From: Betaproteobacteria bacterium
GTDB lineage: Bacteria; Pseudomonadota; Gammaproteobacteria; Burkholderiales; Burkholderiaceae_C
DNA: 43,086 bases
Reading direction: 5' to 3'
Assembly: GCA_013289985.1 (NCBI GenBank)
Contig: JABCYW010000041.1
Coordinates: 1-43,086 of the forward strand
Shown here piece after piece: positions 24,425 to 34,669 of this stretch; within the stretch, counting starts at the first letter, position 1; the number at the start of each line of letters is the position of its first letter. Below the pieces are notes generated by a model that saw nothing but the letters and a program-made list of their open reading frames with translations, had not been told where the DNA came from and did no database searches. The translations under genes were made by a program, and so were the position numbers.

Positions 24425-25768
24425 GTGTCTAATACGGGCATGAGCTTCCATTCCCTCGGCCTCGGCGAGCCCTTCGAGCGCGCCGCCCGGCAACGCGGCT
24501 ACATCGGCCCGACGCCCATCCAGGCCGCGGCCATTCCGCCCGCGCTCGCGGGCCGCGACGTGCAGGGCGCGGCGCGCACCGGCTCCGGCAAGACGCAGGC
24601 GTTCGGCTGGCCGGTGCTGCAACGCCTGGCCGACGCGGGCGTGCCCGCGCCCGGGCAACCGCGTCCCGTGCGCGCGCTGGTGCTCGCGCCCACGCGCGAG
24701 CTCGCCGCGCAGATCGGCGAATCGCTGCGCGAGGACGCGCAGCACCTGGCGGTGACGCTCAAGATCGCGATCGCGTTCGGCGGCGTGTCCATCAACCCGC
24801 AGATGATGCGGCTGCGCGGCGGCGCCGACATCGTGGTGGCCACGCCGGGCCGGCTGCTCGATCTCGTCGAGCAGAACGCGGTCTCGTTGCGCGACGTGCA
24901 GACGCTGGTGCTGGACGAGGCCGACCGGCTGCTGGACCTGGGCTTCGCCGACGAGCTGAATCGCCTGCTCGCGATGCTGCCGGCGAGCCGCCAGACGCTG
25001 CTGTTCTCGGCCACGTTCCCGCGTCCGGTGCTCGCGCTGGCCGAATCGCTGCTGCACGAACCGGTGCGCATCGCGCTGGCCGGCGCCGACGACGAGGCCG
25101 CCGCGGACGCCGAGGCCACCGCCGCCGCCGTGGCCAACATCCGCCAGCGCTCGATCACGGTCGACACCGCGGCCCGCACGCAGCTGCTGCTCAAGCTGAT
25201 CCGCGACCACGGCTGGAAGCGCGTGCTCGTGTTCGTGGCCACGCAGCACGCCACCGAGCACGTGGCGCACAAGCTCTACGTGGGCGGGCTCAAGGCCGAG
25301 GGCTTCCACGGCGACCTGAGCCAGGGCCGCCGCACCCAGCTGCTGGACGACTTCAAGGCGTCGCGCGTGCAGGTGCTGGTGGCCACCGACCTGGCCGCGC
25401 GCGGCATCGACATCGTGCAGCTGCCGGTGGTCGTCAACTACGACCTGCCGCGCTCCTCCGACGACTACATCCACCGCATCGGCCGCACCGGCCGCGCGGG
25501 CGAGAGCGGCCTGGCCGTGAGCTTCGTGCCCGTGGCCGGCGAGGCGCATTTCCGGCTGATCGAGAAGCGCCAGGCGCAGCGCGTGGCGCGCGAGGTGATC
25601 GCCGGCTTCGAGCCCACCGAGGTGCTGCCCCCCAAGGGCGCGGCCGAGACGCCCAACAACGCCGGCGGTGTGAAGGGCAAGCGGCCCAGCAAGAAGGACA
25701 AGCTGCGGGCGGCGGAAGCCGCGAAGGCGGCCGAGCGGGCGGCCCGGGCGGCGAAGCGCAATCGCTGA
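24425..25768 (+). CDS. DEAD-box RNA helicase (RhlE-like)
   Basis: The 447-residue protein has all core motifs in order: Q motif PIQAAAIP, I ARTGSGKTQ, Ia PTRELAAQ, Ib TPGRLLDL, II VLDEADRLLDLGF, III FSATFP, V ATDLAARGID and VI HRIGRTGRAG, followed by a short basic, Ala/Lys-rich C-terminal tail (KKDKLRAAEAAKAAERAARAAKRNR is its style). It unwinds RNA duplexes, probably in ribosome assembly or mRNA decay. GTG 24425 or ATG 24440 can start it; 24440 begins MSFHSLGL, closer to family form. It starts 12 nt after the preceding gene, so it may be cotranscribed with it, but functional connection is doubtful. Confidence 0.93.
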   Translation: MSNTGMSFHSLGLGEPFERAARQRGYIGPTPIQAAAIPPALAGRDVQGAARTGSGKTQAFGWPVLQRLADAGVPAPGQPRPVRALVLAPTRELAAQIGESLREDAQHLAVTLKIAIAFGGVSINPQMMRLRGGADIVVATPGRLLDLVEQNAVSLRDVQTLVLDEADRLLDLGFADELNRLLAMLPASRQTLLFSATFPRPVLALAESLLHEPVRIALAGADDEAAADAEATAAAVANIRQRSITVDTAARTQLLLKLIRDHGWKRVLVFVATQHATEHVAHKLYVGGLKAEGFHGDLSQGRRTQLLDDFKASRVQVLVATDLAARGIDIVQLPVVVNYDLPRSSDDYIHRIGRTGRAGESGLAVSFVPVAGEAHFRLIEKRQAQRVAREVIAGFEPTEVLPPKGAAETPNNAGGVKGKRPSKKDKLRAAEAAKAAERAARAAKRNR

Positions 25769-25770
25769 GC

Positions 25771-28179
25771 TCAGCGCGACGCCGCGTTGAGCGCCTGCGC
25801 CGCCAGCCCCACCCGCCGCGCCGCGCGCGTGGCCAGCTGCAGCCGGCGGCGCAGCCACGGCAGCACCGCGCTGTCCGGCAACGCGGCTGGCACCGCGGTG
25901 TGGTCCACGTCCTCGCTGGGCACCGTGCCGCTGACCACCACCGGCGCCCCCGCCGCGCCCGGCGCGCCGCGCTGCGGCGACGTGCCCAGCGCCGGGTTCT
26001 CGAGCGCGTGGTGCAGCGCCACGCACGCATCGGCGAGCGCCTTCTGCGCCACCGCGCCCTCCAGCTGCGCGCCGCGGCGCGCCAGCAGCAGCCGCACCGC
26101 CACCAGCTGCGCCATCAGCACGTGGCAGCGCGTGAGCATCTCGGCCAGCGCGTACATGGGCACCTGCACGCTCTCGGGCTCGGCGCTGGTGCGCTGCGCC
26201 GCCGACGCGATCGCGCCCACCGCCTCGTAGACCTCGCGCCGCGCCAGGCGCAGCTTCAGGTCGGGCTTGGCCGGGTCGGGCAGCCGCATCACCTCGCTGG
26301 TGAGCGCGCGCAGGCTCTTGAGCACGCGGTCGTTGAGCTTGGCGATGCCGCGCCGCTCCCACCACGGCCACACGTAGCTGAAGCCCCACGCGAGCGCGGC
26401 GCCCATCACTGTGTCGGCGACGCGCTCGAACACGCCGAAGCTGGCGGCGTCGGGCGCGGCCATGTGGGCCTGCATCAGCGCCATCACGCTGGCTGCGGCC
26501 GCGGTGACGAGGTAGCGCGCGGTGGTGAACGAGTGCGCGATGCCCACCGCCACTAGGAACGCCGCGGTGGTGAGCCACGGCGCGCCGAACTGCGCCAGCA
26601 CGAGCACCAGCAGGCAGCCGATCATCGTGCCCAGCACCCGGTCGTTGCGGCGCGACAGCGTCTGCTCCAGGTTGCCGCGCAGCACCACCGCCACGCTCAG
26701 CACCAGCCAGTGCGGATGCGAGGCCCAGGGCAGCGCCAGGCCGATGAAGTACGCGCTGCCGAGCGCCAGGCTCAGCCGCACCGCGTGGCGGAAAGTGGCC
26801 GAGCGCGGGGTGAGCTGCGCGCGCAGCGCCGCCAGCGGCCAGCCTTCCGGCGAGATGAACACCTGCAGCTCGTCGCGCGCCAGCGGCAGCGGCGTGGGCT
26901 CGCCGCGCAGCGCGGCCTGCATGCGCGCGAGCACCGCCACCATCTGGCGCGCGCGGCCGTAGAAGGCCACCGCCAGCGGATAGCGCGGGTCGGTGCTGGC
27001 GAACAGCGGCACGCGCGGGGGCGTCTGCGCGCGCACGCCCGCGGCCGCGTCGCGCGCCGCGCTCGCGGGATCGGGCGTCGGCCCGGCGCCAGCGGCGCCC
27101 GGCTCCACCGCCTGCGCCGCCGCCTCGCCCACGCGCGCCGCGTCCGTCTCGGCCACCTGCGCATCGAGGGAGGCCGACGGCGCCGTGGCCGCGGCGGAGG
27201 CCGCCGACGCGGCGATCGAGGCCGCGGCGGCCGCCACGGGCGCGACGGCCTCGCCCATCTCGATGTCCGTCTCGGCCAGCGGCGCCGCGGCGGCCGAGGG
27301 CACCTGCATGCCGAAGTCGCGCAACGCCTGCGCCATCGCGTCGATGGCGTCGGCCACGCGCGTGCCGTGCACGCGCAGGCGCTCGCGCAGCTGGCCCGCG
27401 GGGCCGTCGTGGCCCAGCAGCTCGATGTCGAGCTCGCCGGCCAGCAGGGTGTCGCGCATCTCCACGGCCTGCAGCAGCACCGCGATCGCAGGGGCCGTCT
27501 GCGGCTTGCCGGCCGCGGGGAACAGCAGGTCGCGCGCGGCCTGCAGGCGCTCGTCGAGGGCCACCTGGCTGCGGATCCAGTCCTCCAGCGGCGGCGTGCC
27601 GCTCTCGACGCGCGACAGCAGCGCCGCGCGCGAGCGCAGCAGCGCGGCCAGGGCCTGCAGCGCGGCGGCGAGCGCCAGCGTGCGGTAGCGCGGCTGCAGC
27701 ACGCGCGAGCTGAACACGGCCCACGCGAAGTAGGCCAGGCCGCCGACGGCCGACCAGCCCGCGTGCACCAGCAGCGCGTGCGTGCCGTGCGGCGGGGCGG
27801 CCAGCGTGAAGATCAGCGCCAGGATGGGGATGAACGACAACGGCCCCGCGCGCAGCCCCCACGCCAGCGCCATGGTGGAGCAGAACGACAGCACGATGAT
27901 GATGAAGCCCATCGCCACGCCCGACTCGCTCAGCAGGGCGATGAGCACGCCGCTGGCCCAGCCCGCCAGCGCGCCCATGCCCACGCGGCGCCACGTGCGC
28001 CGCGGCGCTATCGGCAGGTCGGCGAGGCTGGCGCAGATGGCGCCGGTGGCCGCGGCGAGCGCCGCCAGCTTGCCGGCCGCCAGCGTCAGCGTGATCACGA
28101 TCAGGGAGATGCCCAGCGACACGGCCAGGCCGTTGAGCACGTGCGCAGGCAGACGCATGGCGAGGCGGGGGGTCTCCAT
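25771..28179 (-). CDS. FUSC-family inner-membrane transporter (aromatic acid exporter-like)
   Basis: The 802-residue product from ATG 28179 has two hydrophobic bundles of about six segments each (about 10-160 and 445-570) separated by soluble regions. The first soluble region includes an Ala-rich, low-complexity stretch (about 280-370). The second bundle contains SLALGSAYFIGLALPWASHPHWLVLSVAVVLRGNLEQTLSRRNDRVLGTMIG, the strongest FUSC segment. FUSC proteins (AaeB, YccS, fusaric-acid resistance type) export aromatic acids, usually by proton-driven transport with AaeA-type partners, none of which is adjacent. It is convergent with the helicase gene (2 nt apart) and divergent from the DUF2059 gene. 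Confidence 0.85.
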   Translation of the reverse strand: METPRLAMRLPAHVLNGLAVSLGISLIVITLTLAAGKLAALAAATGAICASLADLPIAPRRTWRRVGMGALAGWASGVLIALLSESGVAMGFIIIVLSFCSTMALAWGLRAGPLSFIPILALIFTLAAPPHGTHALLVHAGWSAVGGLAYFAWAVFSSRVLQPRYRTLALAAALQALAALLRSRAALLSRVESGTPPLEDWIRSQVALDERLQAARDLLFPAAGKPQTAPAIAVLLQAVEMRDTLLAGELDIELLGHDGPAGQLRERLRVHGTRVADAIDAMAQALRDFGMQVPSAAAAPLAETDIEMGEAVAPVAAAAASIAASAASAAATAPSASLDAQVAETDAARVGEAAAQAVEPGAAGAGPTPDPASAARDAAAGVRAQTPPRVPLFASTDPRYPLAVAFYGRARQMVAVLARMQAALRGEPTPLPLARDELQVFISPEGWPLAALRAQLTPRSATFRHAVRLSLALGSAYFIGLALPWASHPHWLVLSVAVVLRGNLEQTLSRRNDRVLGTMIGCLLVLVLAQFGAPWLTTAAFLVAVGIAHSFTTARYLVTAAAASVMALMQAHMAAPDAASFGVFERVADTVMGAALAWGFSYVWPWWERRGIAKLNDRVLKSLRALTSEVMRLPDPAKPDLKLRLARREVYEAVGAIASAAQRTSAEPESVQVPMYALAEMLTRCHVLMAQLVAVRLLLARRGAQLEGAVAQKALADACVALHHALENPALGTSPQRGAPGAAGAPVVVSGTVPSEDVDHTAVPAALPDSAVLPWLRRRLQLATRAARRVGLAAQALNAASR

Positions 28180-28250
28180 GCGGAACATTGTGGCGCAGCA
28201 TGCGCGGGGCGCGACAATGGCGGCTCCGCACACCAACCGACCTCGCCACG

Positions 28251-28961
28251 ATGACTCCCGCCCGTTTCGTGCTCGCCGCCCTGATCGGGACGCTGGCCGC
28301 CTTCGCGGTGCGGGCCCAGCCCGCCTCGGCGCCCGACGCCGACAAGAAGCAGGCGCTGGCGGAGTTCATCGTGGCCTACCGGCTCGCCGACACCTGGCCG
28401 CAGATGACGGCCAAGATCGCGCGCGACTCGCTGCCGCGGCTGGAGGACGCCGCGCACGCCGATCTCGACCACGACACGTTCGCCACGCCCGAACTGGCCG
28501 CGGCCGCGCACGCCCGCGTTCCGGCGCTGCTGGCGCAGGGCCGGCGCGACCTGCAGGACGCGCTGCAACGCTTCGATGCCGACGAGTTCGCCGCGTACAC
28601 CGCCTACGAGATCTACGCGAAGTATTTCGAGACCGCCGAGATCCGCCAGATCTCCGCGTTCTTCGACTCGCCCACCGGCCGCAAGCTGAGCGCGCTGGGG
28701 CCGACGATCGTCGCCGAGAGCCGCAGGCCGGCCAACGGCGACCCGCTGGAAAAACACTTCGACGCGAACGAACGCGCCGAGATCGTCGCGTTCTGGAGGT
28801 CGCCGCTGGGCGCGAAGATGAACGCCACGGCCGAGCAGATCCGCGAGGACATGCACGCGCATTTCATCGAGCGTTCCGAGCCCTCGCTGCAGGCCGTCGC
28901 GCGCCAGCTCGCCTCGAGGGCCGAGGCCGGCGAACCGGCCGCGTCGACGCCGAAACGCTGA
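28251..28961 (+). CDS. Secreted DUF2059 domain protein
   Basis: The 236-residue product starts at ATG 28251 with a Sec signal (FVLAALIGTLAAFAVRAQPA). The C-terminal half matches DUF2059: YEIYAKYFETAEIRQISAFFDSPTGRKL followed later by AFWRSPLGAKMNATAEQI, a repeat of the same helix-turn-helix-like element. Function of the domain is unknown; many proteobacterial copies are periplasmic. It is divergent from the FUSC gene over 71 nt, which may contain both promoters. No lipobox is seen. Confidence 0.82.
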   Translation: MTPARFVLAALIGTLAAFAVRAQPASAPDADKKQALAEFIVAYRLADTWPQMTAKIARDSLPRLEDAAHADLDHDTFATPELAAAAHARVPALLAQGRRDLQDALQRFDADEFAAYTAYEIYAKYFETAEIRQISAFFDSPTGRKLSALGPTIVAESRRPANGDPLEKHFDANERAEIVAFWRSPLGAKMNATAEQIREDMHAHFIERSEPSLQAVARQLASRAEAGEPAASTPKR

Positions 28962-29072
28962 CGCCGCGCCGCGCCGGAACGCATCTTTTCGCACCGGCCG
29001 GAGGCGTGCAGGTGCACGCGGCCCCAATCATTGCGACAATACGCCCCTTCACCGCTTATTCCCCGCTGCCGC

Positions 29073-30197
29073 ATGTCTTCGCTTCCCTCATCCTCGACGC
29101 CGCCCGAAGGCGACGATTCCGCACCCGTGTCGCTGCCCGTCGCAGCGGACGCCGTGCCCGAGTCGGCGCCCGTCGCTGCCACCGCCGAGGAGTCGTCCAC
29201 GGATGCTGCCGCAGCCGAGCAGGCGCCGGCCGACCCGGCCGCCCGCCCCGCGCTGGAAGACTGCGGCCCGCAACTGAAGAAGTTGTATCCCGCGTTGTTC
29301 TCCAACCCGCCCAAACCCATCAAGCTGCGCATCCAGGCCGACATCCAGGCCCGCTCGCCGGGCCTGTTCACCAAGCCGCAGCTGTCGGCGTTCCTGCGCC
29401 GCTACACCGGCAGCCATGCGTACCTCAACGCGCTGGTCAAGGCCACGCACCGCTACGACCTCGAGGGCAACCCCGGCGACGAGCTGAGCGACGAGCACCG
29501 CACCGCGGCCACCGAGGAACTGGCGCGCCGCCGCACCAATACCCAGGCGCGTATCGCGCTGGAGAACGAGCAGCGCGCCAACCGTGCCACGCTGCTGCGC
29601 GAGTTCGAGGCCAACACGCTGCCGGTGGCCGAGTTCGCGGCCAGCCGGAACGTGCCCGAGGGCGAGCTCGAGCCGCTGCTCGCGCGCGCCCGCAAGGAAG
29701 CGCTGGAGCCGCCGCCGGCGCCCGCGTTCAACCGCGACCGCCGCGGCCCGAACCCGAACCGCGGCCCGCGCCCGGAAGGCCAGCGCAACGCGCGCCCCCC
29801 GCGTGACGCCCGGGCCGCGCCGGCCGACGGCGCCGCGCCGCAGGGCGACGCGCCGCGTCCGCCCCGTCCGCCGCGCAACGACAGGCCGCAGGGCGCCCGC
29901 ACCGACGCGCCGCGCACCGATCGCCCGCAAGGTCCGCGCACGGATCGCCCGCAAGGCCCGCGCGCCGATGGCCCCCGTGGCCCCCGGCCAGAAGGCCAGC
30001 GCGGCCCGCGTGCGGACGGCCCGCGCGGCCCGAACAACGGCCCGCGTTCCGACGCGCCGCGCGGCCCGCGCCGCGACGACGACCGCCGTGGCCCGCGCCC
30101 GGACGACACGCGCTCGCAGCGTCCCAGCGCTCCGGCGTCGCCCGCCGGCCCCACCGCCATGGCGCTGGCGTTCAGCGCCCTCAAGACGAAGAAGTAG
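29073..30197 (+). CDS. proQ: ProQ/FinO-domain RNA chaperone with long basic tail
   Basis: ATG 29073 gives 374 residues; an ATG at 29031 adds 14. A Ser/Pro/Ala-rich linker precedes the ProQ/FinO domain (LKKLYPALF...IKLRIQADIQARSPGLFTKPQLSAFLRRYTGSHAYLNAL...HRYDLEGN, about 70-160), which binds structured sRNA and mRNA. A helical connector then leads to a tail of about 125 residues built from repeated Arg/Pro/Gly/Asp units (DRPQGPRTDRPQGPR style) that may bind RNA non-specifically. The usual ProQ C-terminal Tudor-like domain is not visible. The gene ends just before REP-like repeats. Confidence 0.85.
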   Translation: MSSLPSSSTPPEGDDSAPVSLPVAADAVPESAPVAATAEESSTDAAAAEQAPADPAARPALEDCGPQLKKLYPALFSNPPKPIKLRIQADIQARSPGLFTKPQLSAFLRRYTGSHAYLNALVKATHRYDLEGNPGDELSDEHRTAATEELARRRTNTQARIALENEQRANRATLLREFEANTLPVAEFAASRNVPEGELEPLLARARKEALEPPPAPAFNRDRRGPNPNRGPRPEGQRNARPPRDARAAPADGAAPQGDAPRPPRPPRNDRPQGARTDAPRTDRPQGPRTDRPQGPRADGPRGPRPEGQRGPRADGPRGPNNGPRSDAPRGPRRDDDRRGPRPDDTRSQRPSAPASPAGPTAMALAFSALKTKK

Positions 30198-30200
30198 CGA

Positions 30201-30375
30201 GGGGTCTGGCTCCGCCTCGACGGCGCAGCCCGGGACGCCGACTCCCTCCCGGGGCGGTGCCTGACCCCGATCCCCGGGCAATGCCTCGATCCCAGCTCAC
30301 GTTCGGGGTCAGGCATTGCCTCACACCGCTGCGCGGCGCGAGGAGATGCCAGACCCCTCGGGAGATGCCAGACCC

Positions 30376-30377
<2 letters not shown>
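30201..30377. repeat. REP-like repeat cluster between proQ and sugar ATPase gene
   Basis: AGGGGTCTGGC (30200-30210) has its reverse complement, GCCAGACCCCT, twice at 30348-30358 and 30367-30377 within a 17-nt direct repeat (30342-30358 and 30361-30377). Inside lies TGCCTGACCCCGA (30258-30270), perfectly inverted as TCGGGGTCAGGCA (30303-30315). The pattern of GACCCC-containing inverted and direct copies is typical of intergenic REP/BIME sequences. The last copy supplies the TAG stop of the sugar ATPase gene. Confidence 0.6.
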
Positions 30378-31488
<1,111 letters not shown>

Positions 31489-31491
31489 GGC

Positions 31492-32856
31492 TTACCCCTG
31501 ACGCGAGAGCTTGTGCTTCGCGATGAACGCGCGGTACCAGTGCGCGCTCGCCTTGGGCGTGCGCGCCTGCGTGTCGTAGTCCACGCGGAACAGGCCGAAG
31601 CGCTTCGCGTAGCCCGAGTCCCACTCGAAGTTGTCGAGCAGGCTCCAGTAGAAGTAGCCGCGCACGTCGGCGCCCAGCGCGATGGCCTTCTCCACCGCGG
31701 CCAGGTGGCCCTGCACGTAGGCCACGCGCGGCGTGTCCTGCACCTCGCCGCCGGCCACGACGTCGGCGTTGGCCATGCCGTTCTCGGTGATCAGGATGGG
31801 TGGCGGCATGTAGTCGCGGGTCAGGCGCACCAGGTGCTGCGTGAGCACCTCCGGCACGATCTCCCAGCCCATGTCGTTGACGCCGTGCGGCTCGGGCGCC
31901 GGGATCTTCGGCTCGCGCGTGCTCACCCACTGGCGCGTGTAGAGGTTGATGCCCAGGAAGTCGAGCGGCTGGCGGATGACCGCGAAGTCGCCGGCCTGCA
32001 CCACAGGCGCGTCGGCGCCGAGATGCTCGATCGCGTCGGCCGGATACGCGCCGCGGAACAGCGGGTCCATGTACCAGCGCACGTCCAGGCCGTCGGCGAT
32101 GCGGGCGGCCTGCAGGTCGGCCGGCGTCTTCTCGGCGGCGAACGCCGGCGTGTGGTTCAGCACGATGCCCAGCTGCGGATGCCGGCCGTCCGGCCTGGCC
32201 TGCGCCACCGCGCGCATCGCCTGCAGGGCCAGCCCGTGGCCCAGCAGCAGGTGGTGCGACACCTGCATCGCGGCCTGGCGGCTCGTCAGGCCCGGCGCGA
32301 ACTGGCCGCGCTCGTAGCCCAGCGTGGCCACGCACCACGGTTCGTTGAGCGTGGAGATCGAGGCCAGCCGATCGCCGAAGCGGCGCGCGATCTCGGCGGC
32401 GTACCCGGCGAAGTGGTGCGCGGTCTCGCGCGACTGCCAGCCGCCGACGGACTCCTGCAGCGCCTGCGGCAGGTCCCAGTGGTGCAGCGTGGCGTGCGGC
32501 GCGATGCCGGCGTCCAGCAGCGTGTCGATCAGCCGGTCGTAGAACGCGAAGCCGGTCTCGTTCCAGGCGTCCTGCCCCAGCGGCTGCACGCGCGGCCACG
32601 CGAACGAGAAGCGGTAGGCGTCCAGACCCAGCCACTTCATGCGCTCCACGTCCTCGGGCATGCGGTGCAGGTGGTCGCAGGCCACGGCGATGTCGGAGCC
32701 GTCCTTGATCTTGCCGGGCGTCGCGCAGAACGCGTCCCAGATGGACGGGCCCTTGCCGTCGCCGGGGGCGGTGCCTTCGATCTGCGCGGCGCTGGTGGCG
32801 ACGCCCAGCGTGAAATTCGCCGGCAGGGTGGGGAAGGGAAACTGTGAGGAGCTCAT
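31492..32856 (-). CDS. Family 1 glycoside hydrolase (beta-glucosidase type)
   Basis: ATG 32856 gives 454 residues, normal for GH1, without a signal peptide, so cytoplasmic. Acid/base Glu172 lies in STLNEPW and nucleophile Glu358 in LITENG; the substrate-site FTLGVATSAAQIEG near residue 15 and HHWDLPQAL also fit. It cleaves beta-glycosides such as cellobiose or other beta-glucosides by a retaining mechanism. Genes on either side encode the CUT1 importer, so it probably hydrolyses the imported sugar. Activity as a 6-phospho-glycosidase is less likely because no PTS gene is present. Confidence 0.93.
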   Translation of the reverse strand: MSSSQFPFPTLPANFTLGVATSAAQIEGTAPGDGKGPSIWDAFCATPGKIKDGSDIAVACDHLHRMPEDVERMKWLGLDAYRFSFAWPRVQPLGQDAWNETGFAFYDRLIDTLLDAGIAPHATLHHWDLPQALQESVGGWQSRETAHHFAGYAAEIARRFGDRLASISTLNEPWCVATLGYERGQFAPGLTSRQAAMQVSHHLLLGHGLALQAMRAVAQARPDGRHPQLGIVLNHTPAFAAEKTPADLQAARIADGLDVRWYMDPLFRGAYPADAIEHLGADAPVVQAGDFAVIRQPLDFLGINLYTRQWVSTREPKIPAPEPHGVNDMGWEIVPEVLTQHLVRLTRDYMPPPILITENGMANADVVAGGEVQDTPRVAYVQGHLAAVEKAIALGADVRGYFYWSLLDNFEWDSGYAKRFGLFRVDYDTQARTPKASAHWYRAFIAKHKLSRQG

Positions 32857-32861
32857 GGGAA

Positions 32862-33698
32862 TCAGCTTTTGACGGCACCGGCGGTGAGGCCCGCGACGAG
32901 GCGTCGCGCGGAGAAGACGAAGGCGACGAGCAGCGGCAGCATCGCGATGGCGCTGCCGGCCATCAGCGCGCCCCACTCGGTGTTGTTGGGGCTCTGCATG
33001 CTGCGCAGCGCCAGCGGCACGGTGTAGTTCTCGACGCTGCGCATCACCACCAGCGGCCCGACGAAGTTGTTCCAGGCGTTGATGAAGGTGATCAGGCCGA
33101 GGGTGCCCAGCGCGGGCCCGCACAGGGGCATCACGACGCTCCAGAAGGTGCGCAGTTCGCCGCAGCCGTCCATGCGCGCGGCGTCGATCAGGTCGCGCGG
33201 GATGGCCGAGCCGATGTACTGGCGCATCAGGAAGATGCCCAGCGCGCCGGCCGCGCCCGGCACGTACAGCGCGCGCGGCTGGTCGATCCAGCCCAGCAGG
33301 TCCATCACCATGAAGGTGGGGATCATGTTGAGGAAGCTGGGCAGCATCATCGAGCCCACCACCAGCGCGAACAGGATCTTCTTGCCGGCGAACTCGTGCA
33401 CCGCGAAGGCGTAGCCGGCCAGCGCGCACAGCAGCAGGTTCAGCGCCGTGGTCATCGTGGCCACGTAGAGGCTCAGGCCCAGGTTGCGCCAGAACGGCAG
33501 GCGCTCCAGCAGCAGCTGCAGGTTGCCCAGGAAGTGCGTGCCGAACCAGAACGGCGGCGGCGACGCGAAGATGTCGGCGCGCGACTGCGTGGCGAACACG
33601 AAGGTGAACCAGAACGGCGCGGCCAGCAGCACCACGCCGGCGCCCACCAGCGCGAGCGTCACGAGACGCGCGGGCGTGAGGCGTTCAGCGCGCGACAT
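32862..33698 (-). CDS. Carbohydrate ABC permease, MalG-type
   Basis: The 278-residue protein has six membrane segments and the CUT1 EAA loop as DAARMDGCGELRTFWSVVMPLCGPALGTLGLI, the ATPase contact. The N-terminal half includes FPF-like AGVVLLAAPFWFTFVFAT. It makes up half of the inner-membrane sugar channel with the MalF-type subunit, whose gene overlaps it by 14 nt. The glycosidase gene follows after 5 nt. Confidence 0.92.
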   Translation of the reverse strand: MSRAERLTPARLVTLALVGAGVVLLAAPFWFTFVFATQSRADIFASPPPFWFGTHFLGNLQLLLERLPFWRNLGLSLYVATMTTALNLLLCALAGYAFAVHEFAGKKILFALVVGSMMLPSFLNMIPTFMVMDLLGWIDQPRALYVPGAAGALGIFLMRQYIGSAIPRDLIDAARMDGCGELRTFWSVVMPLCGPALGTLGLITFINAWNNFVGPLVVMRSVENYTVPLALRSMQSPNNTEWGALMAGSAIAMLPLLVAFVFSARRLVAGLTAGAVKS

Positions 33699-34650
33699 CG
33701 CTCGCTCCTTCCTTGCCGAACAGGCGCGCGTTGCCCCAGGTGAGCGCCGCGATGATGAAGAACAGCAGCCAGGAGACCGCCGACGCGGTGCCGAAGTCGC
33801 CGTCGGAGAACGCCATGCGGTACATGAACGTCGCGGTGGTCATCACGCTGGTGGCCACGCCCGAGTCGGGCGGAATCAGGATGAACGGCTCCTCGAACAG
33901 CTGCAGGTTGCCGATCAGCGTGAGCGTGATCGCGAAGAACATCATCGGCTTGAGCAGCGGCAGCGCCACGTAGCGGAACTGCTGCCAGCGCGACGCGCCG
34001 TCCAGCGTGGCCGCCTCGTACAGGTCGCCCGAGATCACCTGCAGCGCCGACAGGTACAGCACCACGTTCCAGCCGAGGTAGCGCCAGAACACGACGAAGG
34101 CGATGGTGATCCGGGCCCAGAACTTGTCGCCCAGCCAGTCGATGGGCGGGCCGGGCAGCATCGCGTTGATGACGCCGTAGTCCTTGGAGAACAGCGTGGT
34201 GAAGATCAGGGCGATCGCCACGCTGGAGGTGACGTAGGGCACGAAGTACGCGCCGACCACGAAGTTGCGGCTGCGCTTGAGCGTCATGTGGATCAGGAAC
34301 GCCAGCGGCAGCGCCACGAGGTGCTGCGGCACGCCCGAGGCCACGGCGAACCACAGCGTGTTGAGCAGCGACTTGGAGAACCACGGGTCGGTGATCGCGT
34401 ACCCGTAGTTCTCGAGGCCCACCCAGTGCATCGCCGCCAGGCCGGACGCGGCGTCCCACTGGTGCAGCGACAGCCAGATGGAGAACAGCAGCGGGAACAG
34501 CCCGAACACGCCGAACAGCACGAAGAACGGCGCGATGAAGGCGTAGGGCGCGAGCTTGCGCGCGCGCCTGCGCCAGGCCGCGCGGGACGCGCTCGCGTGC
34601 GCGGGCGCCGGGGGCGCGACGGCGGATTCGCTGGTCAGCGGGGAAGTCAT
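33685..34650 (-). CDS. Carbohydrate ABC permease, MalF-type
   Basis: The product is 321 residues from ATG 34650; a GTG at 34683 would add 11 and overlap the binding-protein gene. Six membrane helices follow a basic, Ala-rich N-terminus. The EAA loop is EAATLDGASRWQQFRYVALPLLKPMM. It pairs with the MalG-type subunit. No strong ribosome-binding site precedes either start, so translational coupling to the upstream gene (stop at 34670) is likely. Confidence 0.9.
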   Translation of the reverse strand: MTSPLTSESAVAPPAPAHASASRAAWRRRARKLAPYAFIAPFFVLFGVFGLFPLLFSIWLSLHQWDAASGLAAMHWVGLENYGYAITDPWFSKSLLNTLWFAVASGVPQHLVALPLAFLIHMTLKRSRNFVVGAYFVPYVTSSVAIALIFTTLFSKDYGVINAMLPGPPIDWLGDKFWARITIAFVVFWRYLGWNVVLYLSALQVISGDLYEAATLDGASRWQQFRYVALPLLKPMMFFAITLTLIGNLQLFEEPFILIPPDSGVATSVMTTATFMYRMAFSDGDFGTASAVSWLLFFIIAALTWGNARLFGKEGASDVAR

Positions 34651-34669
34651 GGGAGGGGCGGTGACGGCT

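Noticed and set aside
23606-28369. Very long minus-strand open frame antisense to livM, helicase and overlapping the FUSC gene
   Set aside because: Its translation is low-complexity Arg/Ala/Gly/His sequence with no motif; it is a side effect of GC-rich codon use in the real genes.
29850-30130. Repetitive DNA considered as a tandem-repeat or satellite region
   Set aside because: It encodes the Arg/Pro/Gly tail of the ProQ protein in frame, with varied codons; the repeat is in the protein.
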